From an uncultured Prevotellaceae bacterium (lineage in GTDB: Bacteria; Bacteroidota; Bacteroidia; Bacteroidales; Bacteroidaceae): DNA of 64,000 nucleotides. Under the pieces are notes generated by a model. The model was given only the letters and a program-made list of their open reading frames with translations, had not been told where the DNA came from and did no database searches. Below are positions 7,637 to 15,769 of the stretch, piece after piece (within the stretch, counting starts at the first letter, position 1; each line of letters opens with the position of its first letter). The stretch lies in assembly GCA_900316645.1 (NCBI GenBank), contig ONDP01000009.1, positions 1,272 through 65,271 of the forward strand. The letters are read 5' to 3'. Position numbers and translations under genes: made by a program.

Positions 7637-7740
7637 TTCCCCCTAAACAGGGGGACCGAGGGGGTCTTCTCCATCTTCTCCCCCCGGGGAGACTGAGAGG
7701 GGGTCTCCTCCCCCTAAGCAGGGGGACCGAGGGGGTCTCC
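7637..7740. repeat. GC-rich palindromic repeats, same family as 991-1185
   Basis: Two clear copies (about 7637-7669 and 7707-7740) and a degenerate one between them carry the hairpin CCCCCTAAACAGGGGG (or CCCCCTAAGCAGGGGG) followed by ACCGAGGGGGTCT. They match the inverted copy at 1153-1185. No gene is supported here; frames across it are products of the repeat. Confidence 0.75.
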
Positions 7741-7747
7741 TGTTTTT

Positions 7748-7919
7748 CAGGCTCGAAGAGCCGAGGTTTTTCCTTTCTGAGAAAGAGCCCCTGATAAGGG
7801 ATAACGGTATTAGTTGTAAGGCTGTCTGTATGCTTGCATACAAGCAGAATTACAACTGATAGCGTTAAATACTCTATAAAGAGTATCTTTCTCTGAAAGG
7901 GGTTTTTTTGGTTTTTGTT
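7748..7919 (+). repeat. Multi-hairpin repeat element B (same ends, different interior)
   Basis: The left end GGCTCGAAGAGCC and the right end GGGGTTTTTTTGGTTTTTGT match the termini of element A copy 2 in inverted order, but the interior is unrelated. CCTTTC pairs with GAAAGG as an outer stem. Inside are CCCCTGATAAGGG, a long stem of AACGGTATTAGTTGTAA with TTACAACTGATAGCGTT capped by GTATGCTTGCATAC, and ATACTCTATAAAGAGTAT. The shape is a multi-branched fold about 170 bases long, the same size as element A. This points to a modular family with common ends and exchangeable cores. Confidence 0.65.
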
Positions 7920-8070
7920 AGAGTTCGAAGATACTTCCGTTCGAGAAAACTCAAAATTCTTTTGGATTTCTGCTCACTTAATCGACTTTGACAGCAAAGC
8001 TGTCGAAGTTACTCACGCTCGAAAAAATCAAATAATTATTTGTTTTTTTGCTCGCTTAATCGTAACTTTG
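7920..8070 (+). promoter_or_regulatory. Partly duplicated promoter region of the yraN-mnmG unit
   Basis: A unit of about 50 bp occurs twice: about 7938-7987 and 8015-8070. Shared features are CGAGAAAA/CGAAAAAA, a T-rich stretch, TGCTCACTTAATCG/TGCTCGCTTAATCG, and an ACTTTG ending. The second copy has a complete promoter, TTTG at 8039-8042, 20 bases, then TAACTTTG at 8063-8070. In the first copy the -7 is degraded to CGACTTTG. Between them lies the hairpin GACAGCAAAGCTGTC. Only the second copy is expected to be active with the primary sigma factor. Confidence 0.65.
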
Positions 8071-8118
8071 CAAGCGGAACAGGACATAGAATGTTGGGAG
8101 TAAAGAAATTTCATATAT

Positions 8119-8481
8119 ATGGCAACACATAATGAATTAGGATCATGGGGCGAGGAGCTGGCAGCCCACTACCTGCAGTGGAAGGGTTATACCATCCTGG
8201 AGCGCGACTGGCACTCGGGGCACCGTGACATTGATATCATAGCCATGGATGGAGAAACGGTGGTGTTCGTCGAGGTGAAGACCAGACGCAACAGGCTGTT
8301 CACAGAACCCGAGGATGCCATTGACTATCAGAAACTGCGCAACCTGAGGGCAGCAATGAATCACTACGTGAAATTTCAAAGGCTGCAGCGGGAGATACGC
8401 CTCGACGTGGTAACCGTGGTGGGGACGCCTGACAACGGAACGCCAGCGATTACCCACATACAGGACGTCCCAATGTATTGA
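8119..8481 (+). CDS. yraN: YraN family (UPF0102) endonuclease-fold protein
   Basis: A 120-residue member of the UPF0102/YraN family. The PD-(D/E)xK core is complete: Asp37 and Asp39 in HRDIDII and Glu52-x-Lys54 in FVEVKTR. The N-terminal GSWGEELAAHYL helix is typical. The family resembles Holliday-junction resolvases by fold but its cellular role is not established. The ATG at 8119 lies about 49 bases after the -7 box. The gene is 22 bases ahead of mnmG and probably shares its transcript. Confidence 0.9.
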   Translation: MATHNELGSWGEELAAHYLQWKGYTILERDWHSGHRDIDIIAMDGETVVFVEVKTRRNRLFTEPEDAIDYQKLRNLRAAMNHYVKFQRLQREIRLDVVTVVGTPDNGTPAITHIQDVPMY

Positions 8482-8503
8482 ACAAAAAGAAACGAGATAA
8501 ACA

Positions 8504-10417
8504 ATGATTCTGAACTACGACGTATTGGTAATCGGTGGTGGCCATGCCGGCTGCGAGGCAGCCTGTGCTGCAGCCAACATGGGAGCAAAGACCTGTCTGG
8601 TCACCATGGACATGAACAAGATAGCACAGATGTCGTGCAACCCAGCCGTGGGCGGTATTGCGAAAGGACAGATTGTCCGCGAGATAGACGCCCTGGGCGG
8701 ACAGATGGGTCTGGTGACGGATGCCACAGCCATCCAGTTCCGTATGCTGAACAGAAGCAAGGGACCTGCCATGTGGAGTCCCCGTGCCCAATGCGACCGT
8801 GGTAAGTTTATCTGGGAATGGCGCAGAAGACTGGATGATACCCCCAACCTCGATGTCTGGCAGGACCAGGCAGAAGAGCTGCTGGTGGAGGACCCTGCGA
8901 ATGACTCGCAGGGCACAGTGAAGGGGGTGAGGACGATATGGGGCGTGGAGCTGCGTGCGAGGGCTGTTGTGATTACAGCCGGAACGTTCCTCAACGGACT
9001 GATGCATATCGGACGGAAGATGGTGGCAGGCGGAAGGATTGCCGAACCATCCGTACAGCATCTTACTGAAAGTATCACGAGACACGGTATCCGATCGGCA
9101 CGTATGAAGACAGGTACACCCGTGCGTATAGACAAGCGGTCGGTACATTTCGAAGACCTGGAGATACAAGAGGGAGAACACGACTTCCACCAGTTCTCAT
9201 ATATGGGAGCCCCCAGAGCTTTGCCCCAACTCACCTGTTGGACCTGTAATACCAATGCTGCCGTACATGAAATGTTGCGCAGCGGACTGAACGACTCACC
9301 ATTATATAATGGCCAGATACAGTCGATCGGTCCCCGTTACTGTCCGTCGATAGAAACAAAACTGATGACCTTTCCAGACAGAGAACAGCATCCCCTGTTT
9401 TTAGAACCAGAAGGGACAGATACCAACGAGCTCTATCTGAACGGTTTTTCTTCCTCGCTGCCTATGGAAATACAACTGGCTGCCCTGAAAAAAATTCCCG
9501 CCTTCAGAGATTTGAAGATATACCGTCCTGGATATGCCATCGAATATGACTTCTTTGACCCCACCCAGTTGAAGCATACACTGGAGTCGAAAGTGATAGA
9601 AGGACTGTTTATGGCAGGACAGGTGAATGGTACCACAGGATATGAAGAGGCAGGAGGACAAGGAACGGTGGCAGGTATTAATGCGGCACTGATGGCAGGG
9701 GCTGAAGGTTGCGATGGCATCGCAACACACAATACCTTTGAGTTAAAGCGTGACGAGGCCTATATCGGGGTGCTGATTGACGACCTGGTAACGAAAGGCG
9801 TGGATGAACCCTACCGTATGTTTACCTCGAGGGCAGAATACAGAATTCTGTTAAGACAGGATGATGCCGACGCCCGACTGACAGAGAAAGGTTATGCGCT
9901 GGGAATCGTCAAGCGAGACCGCTATGACTGGTGGATGGAGAAGAAAGAACAAATTGAACGAATCGAAGCTTTCTGTAAGTCGTTTCCCATTAAGCCGAAA
10001 GTGATCAACGGTGCACTGGAAGCACTGGGCTCTACCCCACTCGTCTATGGTTGTAAACTGGAAGACTTGGTAGCAAGACCCGAACTGAACTTCCAGAACC
10101 TGCAGGAGATTATTCCTGAACTAAAAGAAATACTGAACCAACCCACATCGCGGAAAGAGGAAATAGCCGAAGCCGCCGAAGTACATATTAAATATAAAGG
10201 ATATATAGAACGTGAACGAATGGTGGCAGACAAGATGCACCGTCTGGAGAATATCAAGATAAAAGGTAAGTTCGACTACCCCAACCTGACCGCTGTCTCA
10301 ACGGAGGCACGCCAGAAACTTGAGAAGATTCAACCTGAAACATTGGCACAAGCAAGTAGAATACCTGGAGTCAGTCCCAGCGATATCAATGCTATGCTGG
10401 TGCTACTTGGAAGGTGA
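8504..10417 (+). CDS. mnmG: tRNA uridine-5-carboxymethylaminomethyl modification enzyme MnmG (GidA)
   Basis: With MnmE this FAD enzyme builds the (carboxymethyl)aminomethyl group on U34 of several tRNAs. At 637 residues it is full length. The FAD site VLVIGGGHAGCEAACAAANMG lies at about residues 7-27. The family stretches CNPAVGGIAKG (about 46-56), GYEEAGGQGTVAGINAALMA (about 378-397) and the C-terminal MnmE-binding helical region ending IPGVSPSDINAMLVLL are all present. No interruption is visible. Downstream lie heptad repeats and a parS-like site before apt. Confidence 0.96.
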   Translation: MILNYDVLVIGGGHAGCEAACAAANMGAKTCLVTMDMNKIAQMSCNPAVGGIAKGQIVREIDALGGQMGLVTDATAIQFRMLNRSKGPAMWSPRAQCDRGKFIWEWRRRLDDTPNLDVWQDQAEELLVEDPANDSQGTVKGVRTIWGVELRARAVVITAGTFLNGLMHIGRKMVAGGRIAEPSVQHLTESITRHGIRSARMKTGTPVRIDKRSVHFEDLEIQEGEHDFHQFSYMGAPRALPQLTCWTCNTNAAVHEMLRSGLNDSPLYNGQIQSIGPRYCPSIETKLMTFPDREQHPLFLEPEGTDTNELYLNGFSSSLPMEIQLAALKKIPAFRDLKIYRPGYAIEYDFFDPTQLKHTLESKVIEGLFMAGQVNGTTGYEEAGGQGTVAGINAALMAGAEGCDGIATHNTFELKRDEAYIGVLIDDLVTKGVDEPYRMFTSRAEYRILLRQDDADARLTEKGYALGIVKRDRYDWWMEKKEQIERIEAFCKSFPIKPKVINGALEALGSTPLVYGCKLEDLVARPELNFQNLQEIIPELKEILNQPTSRKEEIAEAAEVHIKYKGYIERERMVADKMHRLENIKIKGKFDYPNLTAVSTEARQKLEKIQPETLAQASRIPGVSPSDINAMLVLLGR

Positions 10418-10428
10418 AGTGCATAGTT

Positions 10429-10510
10429 CATAGGGCATAGGGCATAGTTCATAGGGCATAGTTCATAGTTCATAGTTCATAGTTCATAGTTCATAGTTCA
10501 TAGTGCATAG
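10429..10510. repeat. Heptanucleotide repeat array (CATAGTT)
   Basis: About eleven units of CATAGTT and the variant CATAGGG stand in tandem between mnmG and apt. It is one of the longest heptad arrays in the window and lies wholly outside genes. It also suits use as a variable-number marker between strains. Confidence 0.85.
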
Positions 10511-10530
10511 TTAAACATCAAACATCAGAC

Positions 10531-10546
10531 AGTTTCACGTGAAACA
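10531..10546. promoter_or_regulatory. parS-like site 1
   Basis: AGTTTCACGTGAAACA matches the ParB-binding consensus TGTTTCACGTGAAACA (B. subtilis parS is TGTTCCACGTGAAACA) at all but the first base. It lies ahead of apt and about 10 kb from the proposed oriC. ParB bound at parS loads SMC and segregates new origins. Confidence 0.8.
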
Positions 10547-10589
10547 TAGTTGGAAGGAAATAATAACAATAATATAAAAATCAAAGATT

Positions 10590-11117
10590 ATGAATAACGA
10601 AGTATTATTAAAGAACTTGAGATGCATTCCGGACTTTCCGAGGAAAGGAATTAATTTTAGAGATGTTACTACGCTGTACAAAAATGCGGAGTGCATGAAA
10701 ATTATGCTCGACGAACTCTACGAGCTCTACAAGGATAAAGGTATTACCAAAATAGTTGGTGTAGAGAGTCGTGGTTTTGTGATGGCATCAGCTTTGGCAG
10801 GACGATTAGGATGCGGAGTGGTATTGGCGCGCAAACCAGGTAAACTACCCGGAACTGTTGTAAAGGAACAATTTACCAAGGAATACGGAGTAGATACTGT
10901 AGAAATGCACATCGACTCGATAGAGCCAGACGATGTAGTGCTAATCCACGACGACCTGTTAGCTACAGGAGGAACGGCCAAGGCAACCTATAAGTTGGTG
11001 AAACACTTCCACCCGAAAAAAGTCTATATGAACTTCATCATCGAAATTACAGACGAAGGGCTGCATGGTCGTGACCTGTTTGACGGTATAGAACTCACTA
11101 CCCTCGTAACAGTATAA
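10590..11117 (+). CDS. apt: Adenine phosphoribosyltransferase
   Basis: Apt makes AMP from adenine and PRPP in purine salvage. The protein is 175 residues, the usual length. It opens with the family stretch IPDFPRKGINFRDVTTL at about 13-29. The flexible-loop region RKPGKLPGTVVKEQF is at 81-95, and the PRPP-binding motif VVLIHDDLLATGGTA at about 116-130. It stands between two parS-like palindromes, which is a matter of position and not of function. A Bacteroidetes promoter is not obvious in the 60 bases upstream. Confidence 0.96.
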   Translation: MNNEVLLKNLRCIPDFPRKGINFRDVTTLYKNAECMKIMLDELYELYKDKGITKIVGVESRGFVMASALAGRLGCGVVLARKPGKLPGTVVKEQFTKEYGVDTVEMHIDSIEPDDVVLIHDDLLATGGTAKATYKLVKHFHPKKVYMNFIIEITDEGLHGRDLFDGIELTTLVTV

Positions 11118-11124
11118 AGAAGGA

Positions 11125-11140
11125 TGTTTCACGTGAAACA
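11125..11140. promoter_or_regulatory. parS site 2 (perfect palindrome)
   Basis: TGTTTCACGTGAAACA is a perfect 16-bp palindrome and an exact parS consensus, 8 bases after the apt stop codon. With the near-perfect copy at 10531 it forms a pair 594 bp apart, roughly 9.5-10 kb left of the DnaA-box cluster. Short translations of this site give MFHVKH, a known artefact of parS. Confidence 0.9.
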
Positions 11141-11141
11141 A

Positions 11142-11183
11142 AGAATTGACAATTGAGAATTGACAATTGACAATTGAGAATTA
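11142..11183. repeat. Heptanucleotide repeat (GACAATT/GAGAATT) at the uvrC start
   Basis: Six units of GAATTGA/GACAATT type run directly up to the uvrC ATG at 11185. They replace any recognisable ribosome-binding site or promoter, so unit number would change the uvrC leader length. Confidence 0.75.
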
Positions 11184-11184
11184 A

Positions 11185-13029
11185 ATGAAAAGTGAGGATG
11201 AGGAGAGGTTAGAACGGTTAAAGGCGATAGTAAGGGCTTTGCCTGAGAAACCAGGGAGCTATCAGTATTATGATGCTGAGGGCACCATCATCTATGTAGG
11301 TAAGGCGAAAAACCTGAAGGCAAGGGTATCGTCATATTTCCACACGGAGGTGGACCGTTTCAAAACGAAAGTACTGGTATCAAAAATACATAATATCAGT
11401 TATACGGTAGTTAATACGGAAGAAGATGCCCTGTTGCTGGAGAATGCACTCATCAAAAAGTATAATCCACGCTATAACGTATTGCTGAAAGACGGAAAGA
11501 CCTACCCGAGTATTTGTATCACTAAAGAATACCTGCCCCGTATCTTCCCTACCCGAACCATCAACAAGAAATGGGGTACTTATTATGGTCCCTATTCGCA
11601 TGTTGGCAGTATGCATGCCGTACTGGAACTCATCAACAAACTCTATCAACCACGGCTCTGCAAACAACCCATTACAGAAGATGGTATAAAGAGCGGAAAA
11701 TACCATATCTGTCTGGATTATCACATCAAAAAATGTGCTGGACCATGTGTAGGAAAACAGTCGTGGGAAGACTACCAAAAGAACATCAACCAGGCACGTG
11801 AAATACTGAAAGGCAACACCAGGGATGTGCTAAAAGCCCTGAAAGAAGAGATGATAAGTCTTTCAGAACAACTGCGTTTCGAGGAAGCCGAAGAGGTGAA
11901 AAGTCGCTATGTGCTGATAGACCAGTTTGTATCGAAAAGTGAGGTAGTCAGTCATACCATCAATAACGTGGATGTACTCAGTATCACCAATGACGAGAAG
12001 GTGGCATTCATCAACTATATCCATGTGTCGAACGGTAGTATCAACCAGAGTTTCACGTTCGAATACAAGAAAAAACTGGATGAGACAGACGAAGAACTGC
12101 TGCAGCTCGGTATTGTAGAGATGCGAGAGCGTTTTAAGAGCAATGCCAAGGAGATTATCCTGCCACAAGAGATAGATTTAGACCTGGATGGAGTAACGAT
12201 TACCGTGCCCCAAAGAGGCGACAAAAAGACACTATTAGAACTGTCGCTGATGAATGGAAAACAATATAAATTCGACCGGTTGAAACAAGCAGAGAAACTG
12301 AACCCAGAACAGAAGCAGGTGAGATTGATGAAAGAGTTGCAAGACCTGTTGCACCTGCCTAAAATGCCCTATCAGATAGAGTGCTTTGACAACTCAAATA
12401 TCTCAGGTTCAGATGCCGTGGCAGCCTGTGTCGTATTCAAGAAAATGAAACCTTCGAAACAGGACTATCGAAAGTATAATATTAAGACAGTGGTAGGTCC
12501 TGACGACTATGCATCGATGAAGGAGGTAGTATGGCGGAGATACCACCGGCTGATAGAAGAACAGGAGCCCCTACCCGACCTCATTGTAGCTGATGGTGGT
12601 AAAGGACAAATGGAGGTGATCAGACAGGCAGTACAAGACGAGTTAGGACTGGATATACCCATTGCCGGACTCGCCAAAAATGACAGGCACCGCACCAACG
12701 AACTGCTGTATGGTTTCCCTCCGAGAGTAATAGGCATAAAAGATACCTCGGAGCTGTTCAGGGTACTGACACAGTTGCAAGATGAAGTGCATCGGTTTGC
12801 CATCACTTTCCATCGTGAGAAGCGTTCTAAGCATGCTTTACACTCGGAGTTGGACGACATCAAGGGAATTGGTCCAAAAGCCAAGGAAAAGCTCTTAAAA
12901 GGCCTTAAAACAGTGAAAAATATCAAGGAGGCGGAGATAGAGCAACTGGCAGAGTTGATAGGACAGGCGAAGGCAGTGGTGATTTATCAATATTTTCATA
13001 GGGAGGAAAATTTGGCAGAATCAGAATAA
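11185..13029 (+). CDS. uvrC: Excinuclease ABC subunit C
   Basis: UvrC makes the dual incisions of nucleotide excision repair. The protein is 614 residues. The GIY-YIG nuclease domain is at about 14-95 (PGSYQYYDAEGTIIYVGKAK), with a UvrB-binding UVR region near 205-240. The RNase H-like 5' nuclease domain is at about 390-540 (IECFDNSNISGSDAVAACVV, then LIVADGGKGQ). A C-terminal helix-hairpin-helix pair includes LDDIKGIGPKAKEKLLKGLK. The start follows a heptad repeat with no clear ribosome-binding site. The next gene, dtd, has its own promoter inside the uvrC tail. Confidence 0.96.
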   Translation: MKSEDEERLERLKAIVRALPEKPGSYQYYDAEGTIIYVGKAKNLKARVSSYFHTEVDRFKTKVLVSKIHNISYTVVNTEEDALLLENALIKKYNPRYNVLLKDGKTYPSICITKEYLPRIFPTRTINKKWGTYYGPYSHVGSMHAVLELINKLYQPRLCKQPITEDGIKSGKYHICLDYHIKKCAGPCVGKQSWEDYQKNINQAREILKGNTRDVLKALKEEMISLSEQLRFEEAEEVKSRYVLIDQFVSKSEVVSHTINNVDVLSITNDEKVAFINYIHVSNGSINQSFTFEYKKKLDETDEELLQLGIVEMRERFKSNAKEIILPQEIDLDLDGVTITVPQRGDKKTLLELSLMNGKQYKFDRLKQAEKLNPEQKQVRLMKELQDLLHLPKMPYQIECFDNSNISGSDAVAACVVFKKMKPSKQDYRKYNIKTVVGPDDYASMKEVVWRRYHRLIEEQEPLPDLIVADGGKGQMEVIRQAVQDELGLDIPIAGLAKNDRHRTNELLYGFPPRVIGIKDTSELFRVLTQLQDEVHRFAITFHREKRSKHALHSELDDIKGIGPKAKEKLLKGLKTVKNIKEAEIEQLAELIGQAKAVVIYQYFHREENLAESE

Positions 13030-13042
13030 AGTAGTAACTTTG
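13011..13042 (+). promoter_or_regulatory. Promoter of dtd
   Basis: TTTG at 13011-13014 and TAACTTTG at 13035-13042 are 20 bases apart, an exact Bacteroidetes promoter. It overlaps the last codons of uvrC and is 18 bases ahead of the dtd ATG. Confidence 0.8.
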
Positions 13043-13060
13043 TCGGAAAAATAAACGAAG

Positions 13061-13534
13061 ATGAGAGCTGTAATACAGAGAGTTCAGCATGCTGGAGTGA
13101 GGATTGTGGGTTGCGACACAGTGGCAGCTTACGAGACAAAGAGGGAGATTGGACAAGGGTTCCTGATACTACTGGGAGTATGTAATGAGGACACGATGGA
13201 GGACGTGGAATGGCTCGTGAAGAAGATTGCAAATCTGCGCGTCTTTGATGACGAGAACCATGTGATGAACCGCTCTATCATCGATATCAAAGGTGAGGTG
13301 CTTGTGGTAAGTCAATTTACACTATATGCCAGTTATAAAAAAGGGAACAGACCCAGTTGGTTTAAGGCCGGCAGTCATGAACATTCCATTCCGCTCTATG
13401 AGGCGTTTTGTAAAACGATGGAGGAACAACTGGATAAACCAGTTGGCACTGGGGAATTCGGTGCGGATATGAAGGTGGAACTGGTGAATGACGGGCCGGT
13501 TACGATCTGTATGGATACAAAGAATAAGGAGTGA
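13061..13534 (+). CDS. dtd: D-aminoacyl-tRNA deacylase
   Basis: Dtd hydrolyses D-aminoacyl-tRNAs (and glycyl-tRNA-Ala) so that D-residues do not enter proteins. It is 157 residues, slightly longer than the usual 145-150 because of a charged C-terminal tail. It begins MRAVIQRVQHAGV as in the family. The two active-site motifs are present: SQFTLYA near residue 87 and NDGPVTI near 146. The upstream promoter is well placed. A GC-rich repeat and heptads follow. Confidence 0.95.
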   Translation: MRAVIQRVQHAGVRIVGCDTVAAYETKREIGQGFLILLGVCNEDTMEDVEWLVKKIANLRVFDDENHVMNRSIIDIKGEVLVVSQFTLYASYKKGNRPSWFKAGSHEHSIPLYEAFCKTMEEQLDKPVGTGEFGADMKVELVNDGPVTICMDTKNKE

Positions 13535-13540
13535 AAAAAA

Positions 13541-13641
13541 GAGCCTCACCCCCTGCCCCTCTCCTAAAGGCGAGGGGGGAGAGGAAAGAGGAGTGAAAAG
13601 AGAGGAGTGAAAAGGGAAAAGTGAATAGTGAAAAGTGAATA
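13541..13641. repeat. GC-rich hairpin repeat followed by GAAAAGT heptads
   Basis: About 13551-13585 begins AGCCTCACCCC, continues CCCCTCTCC and has a loop and GGAGAGG. The opening and general build are the same as the two inverted ends of the DUF559 element at 62152 and 62586. It is followed by about seven units of GTGAAAA/GTGAATA. No gene is visible. It could be a solo end of that element family. Confidence 0.65.
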
Positions 13642-13644
13642 GGG

Positions 13645-13896
13645 ATGAAGAGATATTTAAGAGAAATTGAAGTATCGGGGTTGATACTGGTAATCATTGG
13701 AATTATGAGCTCCTGGATATGGGGGAGTCAGTATGGTGGTTGGCTATGCGGCGTAGGTATGCTGCTATGGCTTATCACATTTGTGTATAAGGCCTTCCAT
13801 TGGAATGAATATGCGAGGGAGAACAGGCAGAATATCATCATATTACTAATAGCAATTCTGATATTGTTTCTACAGATGATTATCAGACTAAATTGA
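13645..13896 (+). CDS. Small two- or three-helix membrane protein, unknown
   Basis: An 83-residue hydrophobic protein. Predicted membrane segments lie at about residues 11-27 (SGLILVIIGIMSSWIWG), 31-48 and 63-80 (NIIILLIAILILFLQMIIRL). No family is recognised. Its stop is 8 bases before the deoC ATG, so the two are probably cotranscribed. No function is proposed. Confidence 0.7.
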   Translation: MKRYLREIEVSGLILVIIGIMSSWIWGSQYGGWLCGVGMLLWLITFVYKAFHWNEYARENRQNIIILLIAILILFLQMIIRLN

Positions 13897-13904
13897 TAAG
13901 GAAT

Positions 13905-14795
13905 ATGGAACAAGACAACAAATATGAAAAGGCTCTTGCCCTTTACCAGACAGAGCTGAACGATCAAGAAGTACGCGAAGCAGTAAGGAAAATTATTGCA
14001 GAACGAGTGCATGAGAATGACACACCAGAGGTAAAGAAATTCCTGTTGGGCAGTGTAGAACTGACGACGCTAAAGACCACAGACTCAGAAGAGAGTGTGA
14101 TGGCCTTTACGGAGAAAGTCAACCAGTTTGATGACGCCTACCCTGACCTACCCCATGTGGCAACCATCTGCGTATATCCAAATTTTGCGAAAACAGTAGC
14201 CGAAACGCTGGAGGTAGATGGAGTAGAAATCGCCTGTGTATCAGGCAGTTTCCCGTCTTCACAGACATTTACAGAGATAAAGATAGCAGAAACAGCACTG
14301 GCCATCAAAGACGGAGCCACAGAGATAGATATGGTAATGCCGGTGGGAAAATTCCTAAGTGGTAATTACGAGGATGTAGCCGACGAGATAGCCGAGATGA
14401 AAGCTGTGTGTGGAGAGCACAAGATGAAAGTGATATTAGAAACCGGTTGTCTGAAGACCGCTTCGAATATCAAGAAAGCAGCCATCATAGCCATGTATGG
14501 TGGCGCAGACTATATCAAGACATCGACAGGAAAGGTAGAGCCGGCAGCTACGCCAGAGGCAGCATACGTGATGTGTCAAGCCATCAAGGAATATTACGAA
14601 AAAACAGGTATTCAGATTGGTTTTAAGCCTGCTGGCGGACTAAACAGTGTAATGGATGCCCTCATCTATTACACCATCGTGAAGGAAGTGTTGGGCAACG
14701 AATGGCTCACCAACCAATGGTTCCGACTGGGCACATCAAGATTGGCCAACCTATTGCTCAGTGAAATATTAGGAAGGGAAGAGAAATTCTTCTAG
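13905..14795 (+). CDS. deoC: Deoxyribose-phosphate aldolase
   Basis: DeoC splits 2-deoxyribose-5-phosphate into acetaldehyde and glyceraldehyde-3-phosphate in deoxynucleoside breakdown. The ATG at 13905 (MEQDNKYEKAL) gives 296 residues; the frame also opens at a TTG at 13893 that overlaps the preceding gene and is less likely. The Schiff-base lysine lies in YIKTSTGK and the second conserved lysine in IGFKPAGG. The protein is of the longer class, with an N-terminal helical extension. Its last codons overlap the converging polyprenyl synthase gene by 4 bases. Confidence 0.94.
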   Translation: MEQDNKYEKALALYQTELNDQEVREAVRKIIAERVHENDTPEVKKFLLGSVELTTLKTTDSEESVMAFTEKVNQFDDAYPDLPHVATICVYPNFAKTVAETLEVDGVEIACVSGSFPSSQTFTEIKIAETALAIKDGATEIDMVMPVGKFLSGNYEDVADEIAEMKAVCGEHKMKVILETGCLKTASNIKKAAIIAMYGGADYIKTSTGKVEPAATPEAAYVMCQAIKEYYEKTGIQIGFKPAGGLNSVMDALIYYTIVKEVLGNEWLTNQWFRLGTSRLANLLLSEILGREEKFF

Positions 14796-15769
14796 TAATT
14801 GCGCTGAACAACGTAATCGACATAGGCTGCCAGGGCTTCCTTGACAGCCTTTTCTTTTACATTTTCCTCAATATATTTCTTGCAGAGACCACTGAACTCC
14901 TGCATCTTACGTTCCGCATATTCAATACCCCCATTCTGTTTGGTAAACTCCACCAAAACAGCTATCTCATCAAGATTAATCGTACCCGCCTTCACCTTAC
15001 GTGCCAGGGTATGCATTGATTCAAAATCAGTATTATTGAGCGCATAGATAACAGGAAGCGTCAGTTTACCTTCCGCCATATCATTACCGGTAGGTTTACC
15101 AATTTCCTTAGAGTCGTAATAATCAAAAATATCATCACGAATCTGGAACATAATACCCAGTGTCTGACCAAATTTAGAAGCCTTTTCAATATCTTCATCA
15201 GAAGCCCCTGCAGAGATAGCACCTATGGCAGCACAAGCCTCGAAGAGAGCTGCAGTCTTCTGGTTGATGACCTGATAGTAAACCTCCTCACTAAACTCCT
15301 GATTCTGAATATTCGAGAGTTGTAGAATCTCGCCAGCAGCCAGTGTACGTCCCAGTTCAGCAAGATACTGAATGATGCGCTGGTTACAAGTAAAAGAAAC
15401 ACTCAGCAAAGCCGTAGAGAGGATGTAATCACCTACAAGAACAGCCACCTTATTATTATAAGAAGCATTGACAGAAGCCTGTCCGCGACGTTCCTCACTC
15501 TCATCCACCACATCATCGTGAACGAGAGAAGCCGTATGCAGCAGTTCCAATCCAACAGCCGCATGCTGCGTGACATCAGAGATAGCACCATAGTTCTTAG
15601 CCGTGAGCAGAATCAGCATAGGACGCATACGTTTGCCACCCCGTTGACGGATGTGAGTCAAGGCACTGGAAAGCAGTCCGTCATCATGCGACAAATTACG
15701 GTTGAATAACTCGATGAAATCATTCAAATCATTCTCGATTGGTTTTTTGATGAGTGATAGATAATCCAT
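14792..15769 (-). CDS. Long-chain polyprenyl diphosphate synthase
   Basis: A 325-residue trans-prenyl transferase that extends isoprenoid chains, most likely for the menaquinone side chain. RGGKRMRPMLILL lies at about residues 44-56. The first aspartate-rich motif DDVVDES is at about 89-95, the second, DDIFDYYDS, at about 218-226. Chain length cannot be read reliably from sequence; octaprenyl (IspB-like) is the common annotation. A -7 box TATTTTTG lies on the minus strand (complement of 15790-15797), 20 bases before the ATG, back to back with polA. Confidence 0.9.
   Translation of the reverse strand: MDYLSLIKKPIENDLNDFIELFNRNLSHDDGLLSSALTHIRQRGGKRMRPMLILLTAKNYGAISDVTQHAAVGLELLHTASLVHDDVVDESEERRGQASVNASYNNKVAVLVGDYILSTALLSVSFTCNQRIIQYLAELGRTLAAGEILQLSNIQNQEFSEEVYYQVINQKTAALFEACAAIGAISAGASDEDIEKASKFGQTLGIMFQIRDDIFDYYDSKEIGKPTGNDMAEGKLTLPVIYALNNTDFESMHTLARKVKAGTINLDEIAVLVEFTKQNGGIEYAERKMQEFSGLCKKYIEENVKEKAVKEALAAYVDYVVQRNY

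Noticed and set aside
7643-7843. 66-codon minus-strand frame rich in Gly, Pro and Arg
   Set aside because: It is the translation of the GC-rich palindromic repeats and half of element B.
10429-10510. CRISPR array between mnmG and apt
   Set aside because: Tandem 7-bp units without spacers, and no cas genes in the window.
10959-11141. Minus-strand frame beginning MFHVKH
   Set aside because: This start is the known translation artefact of a parS site; the rest is antisense to apt.
13893-13904. TTG start for deoC at 13893
   Set aside because: It overlaps the stop of the preceding gene and adds four residues; the ATG at 13905 fits the family start.
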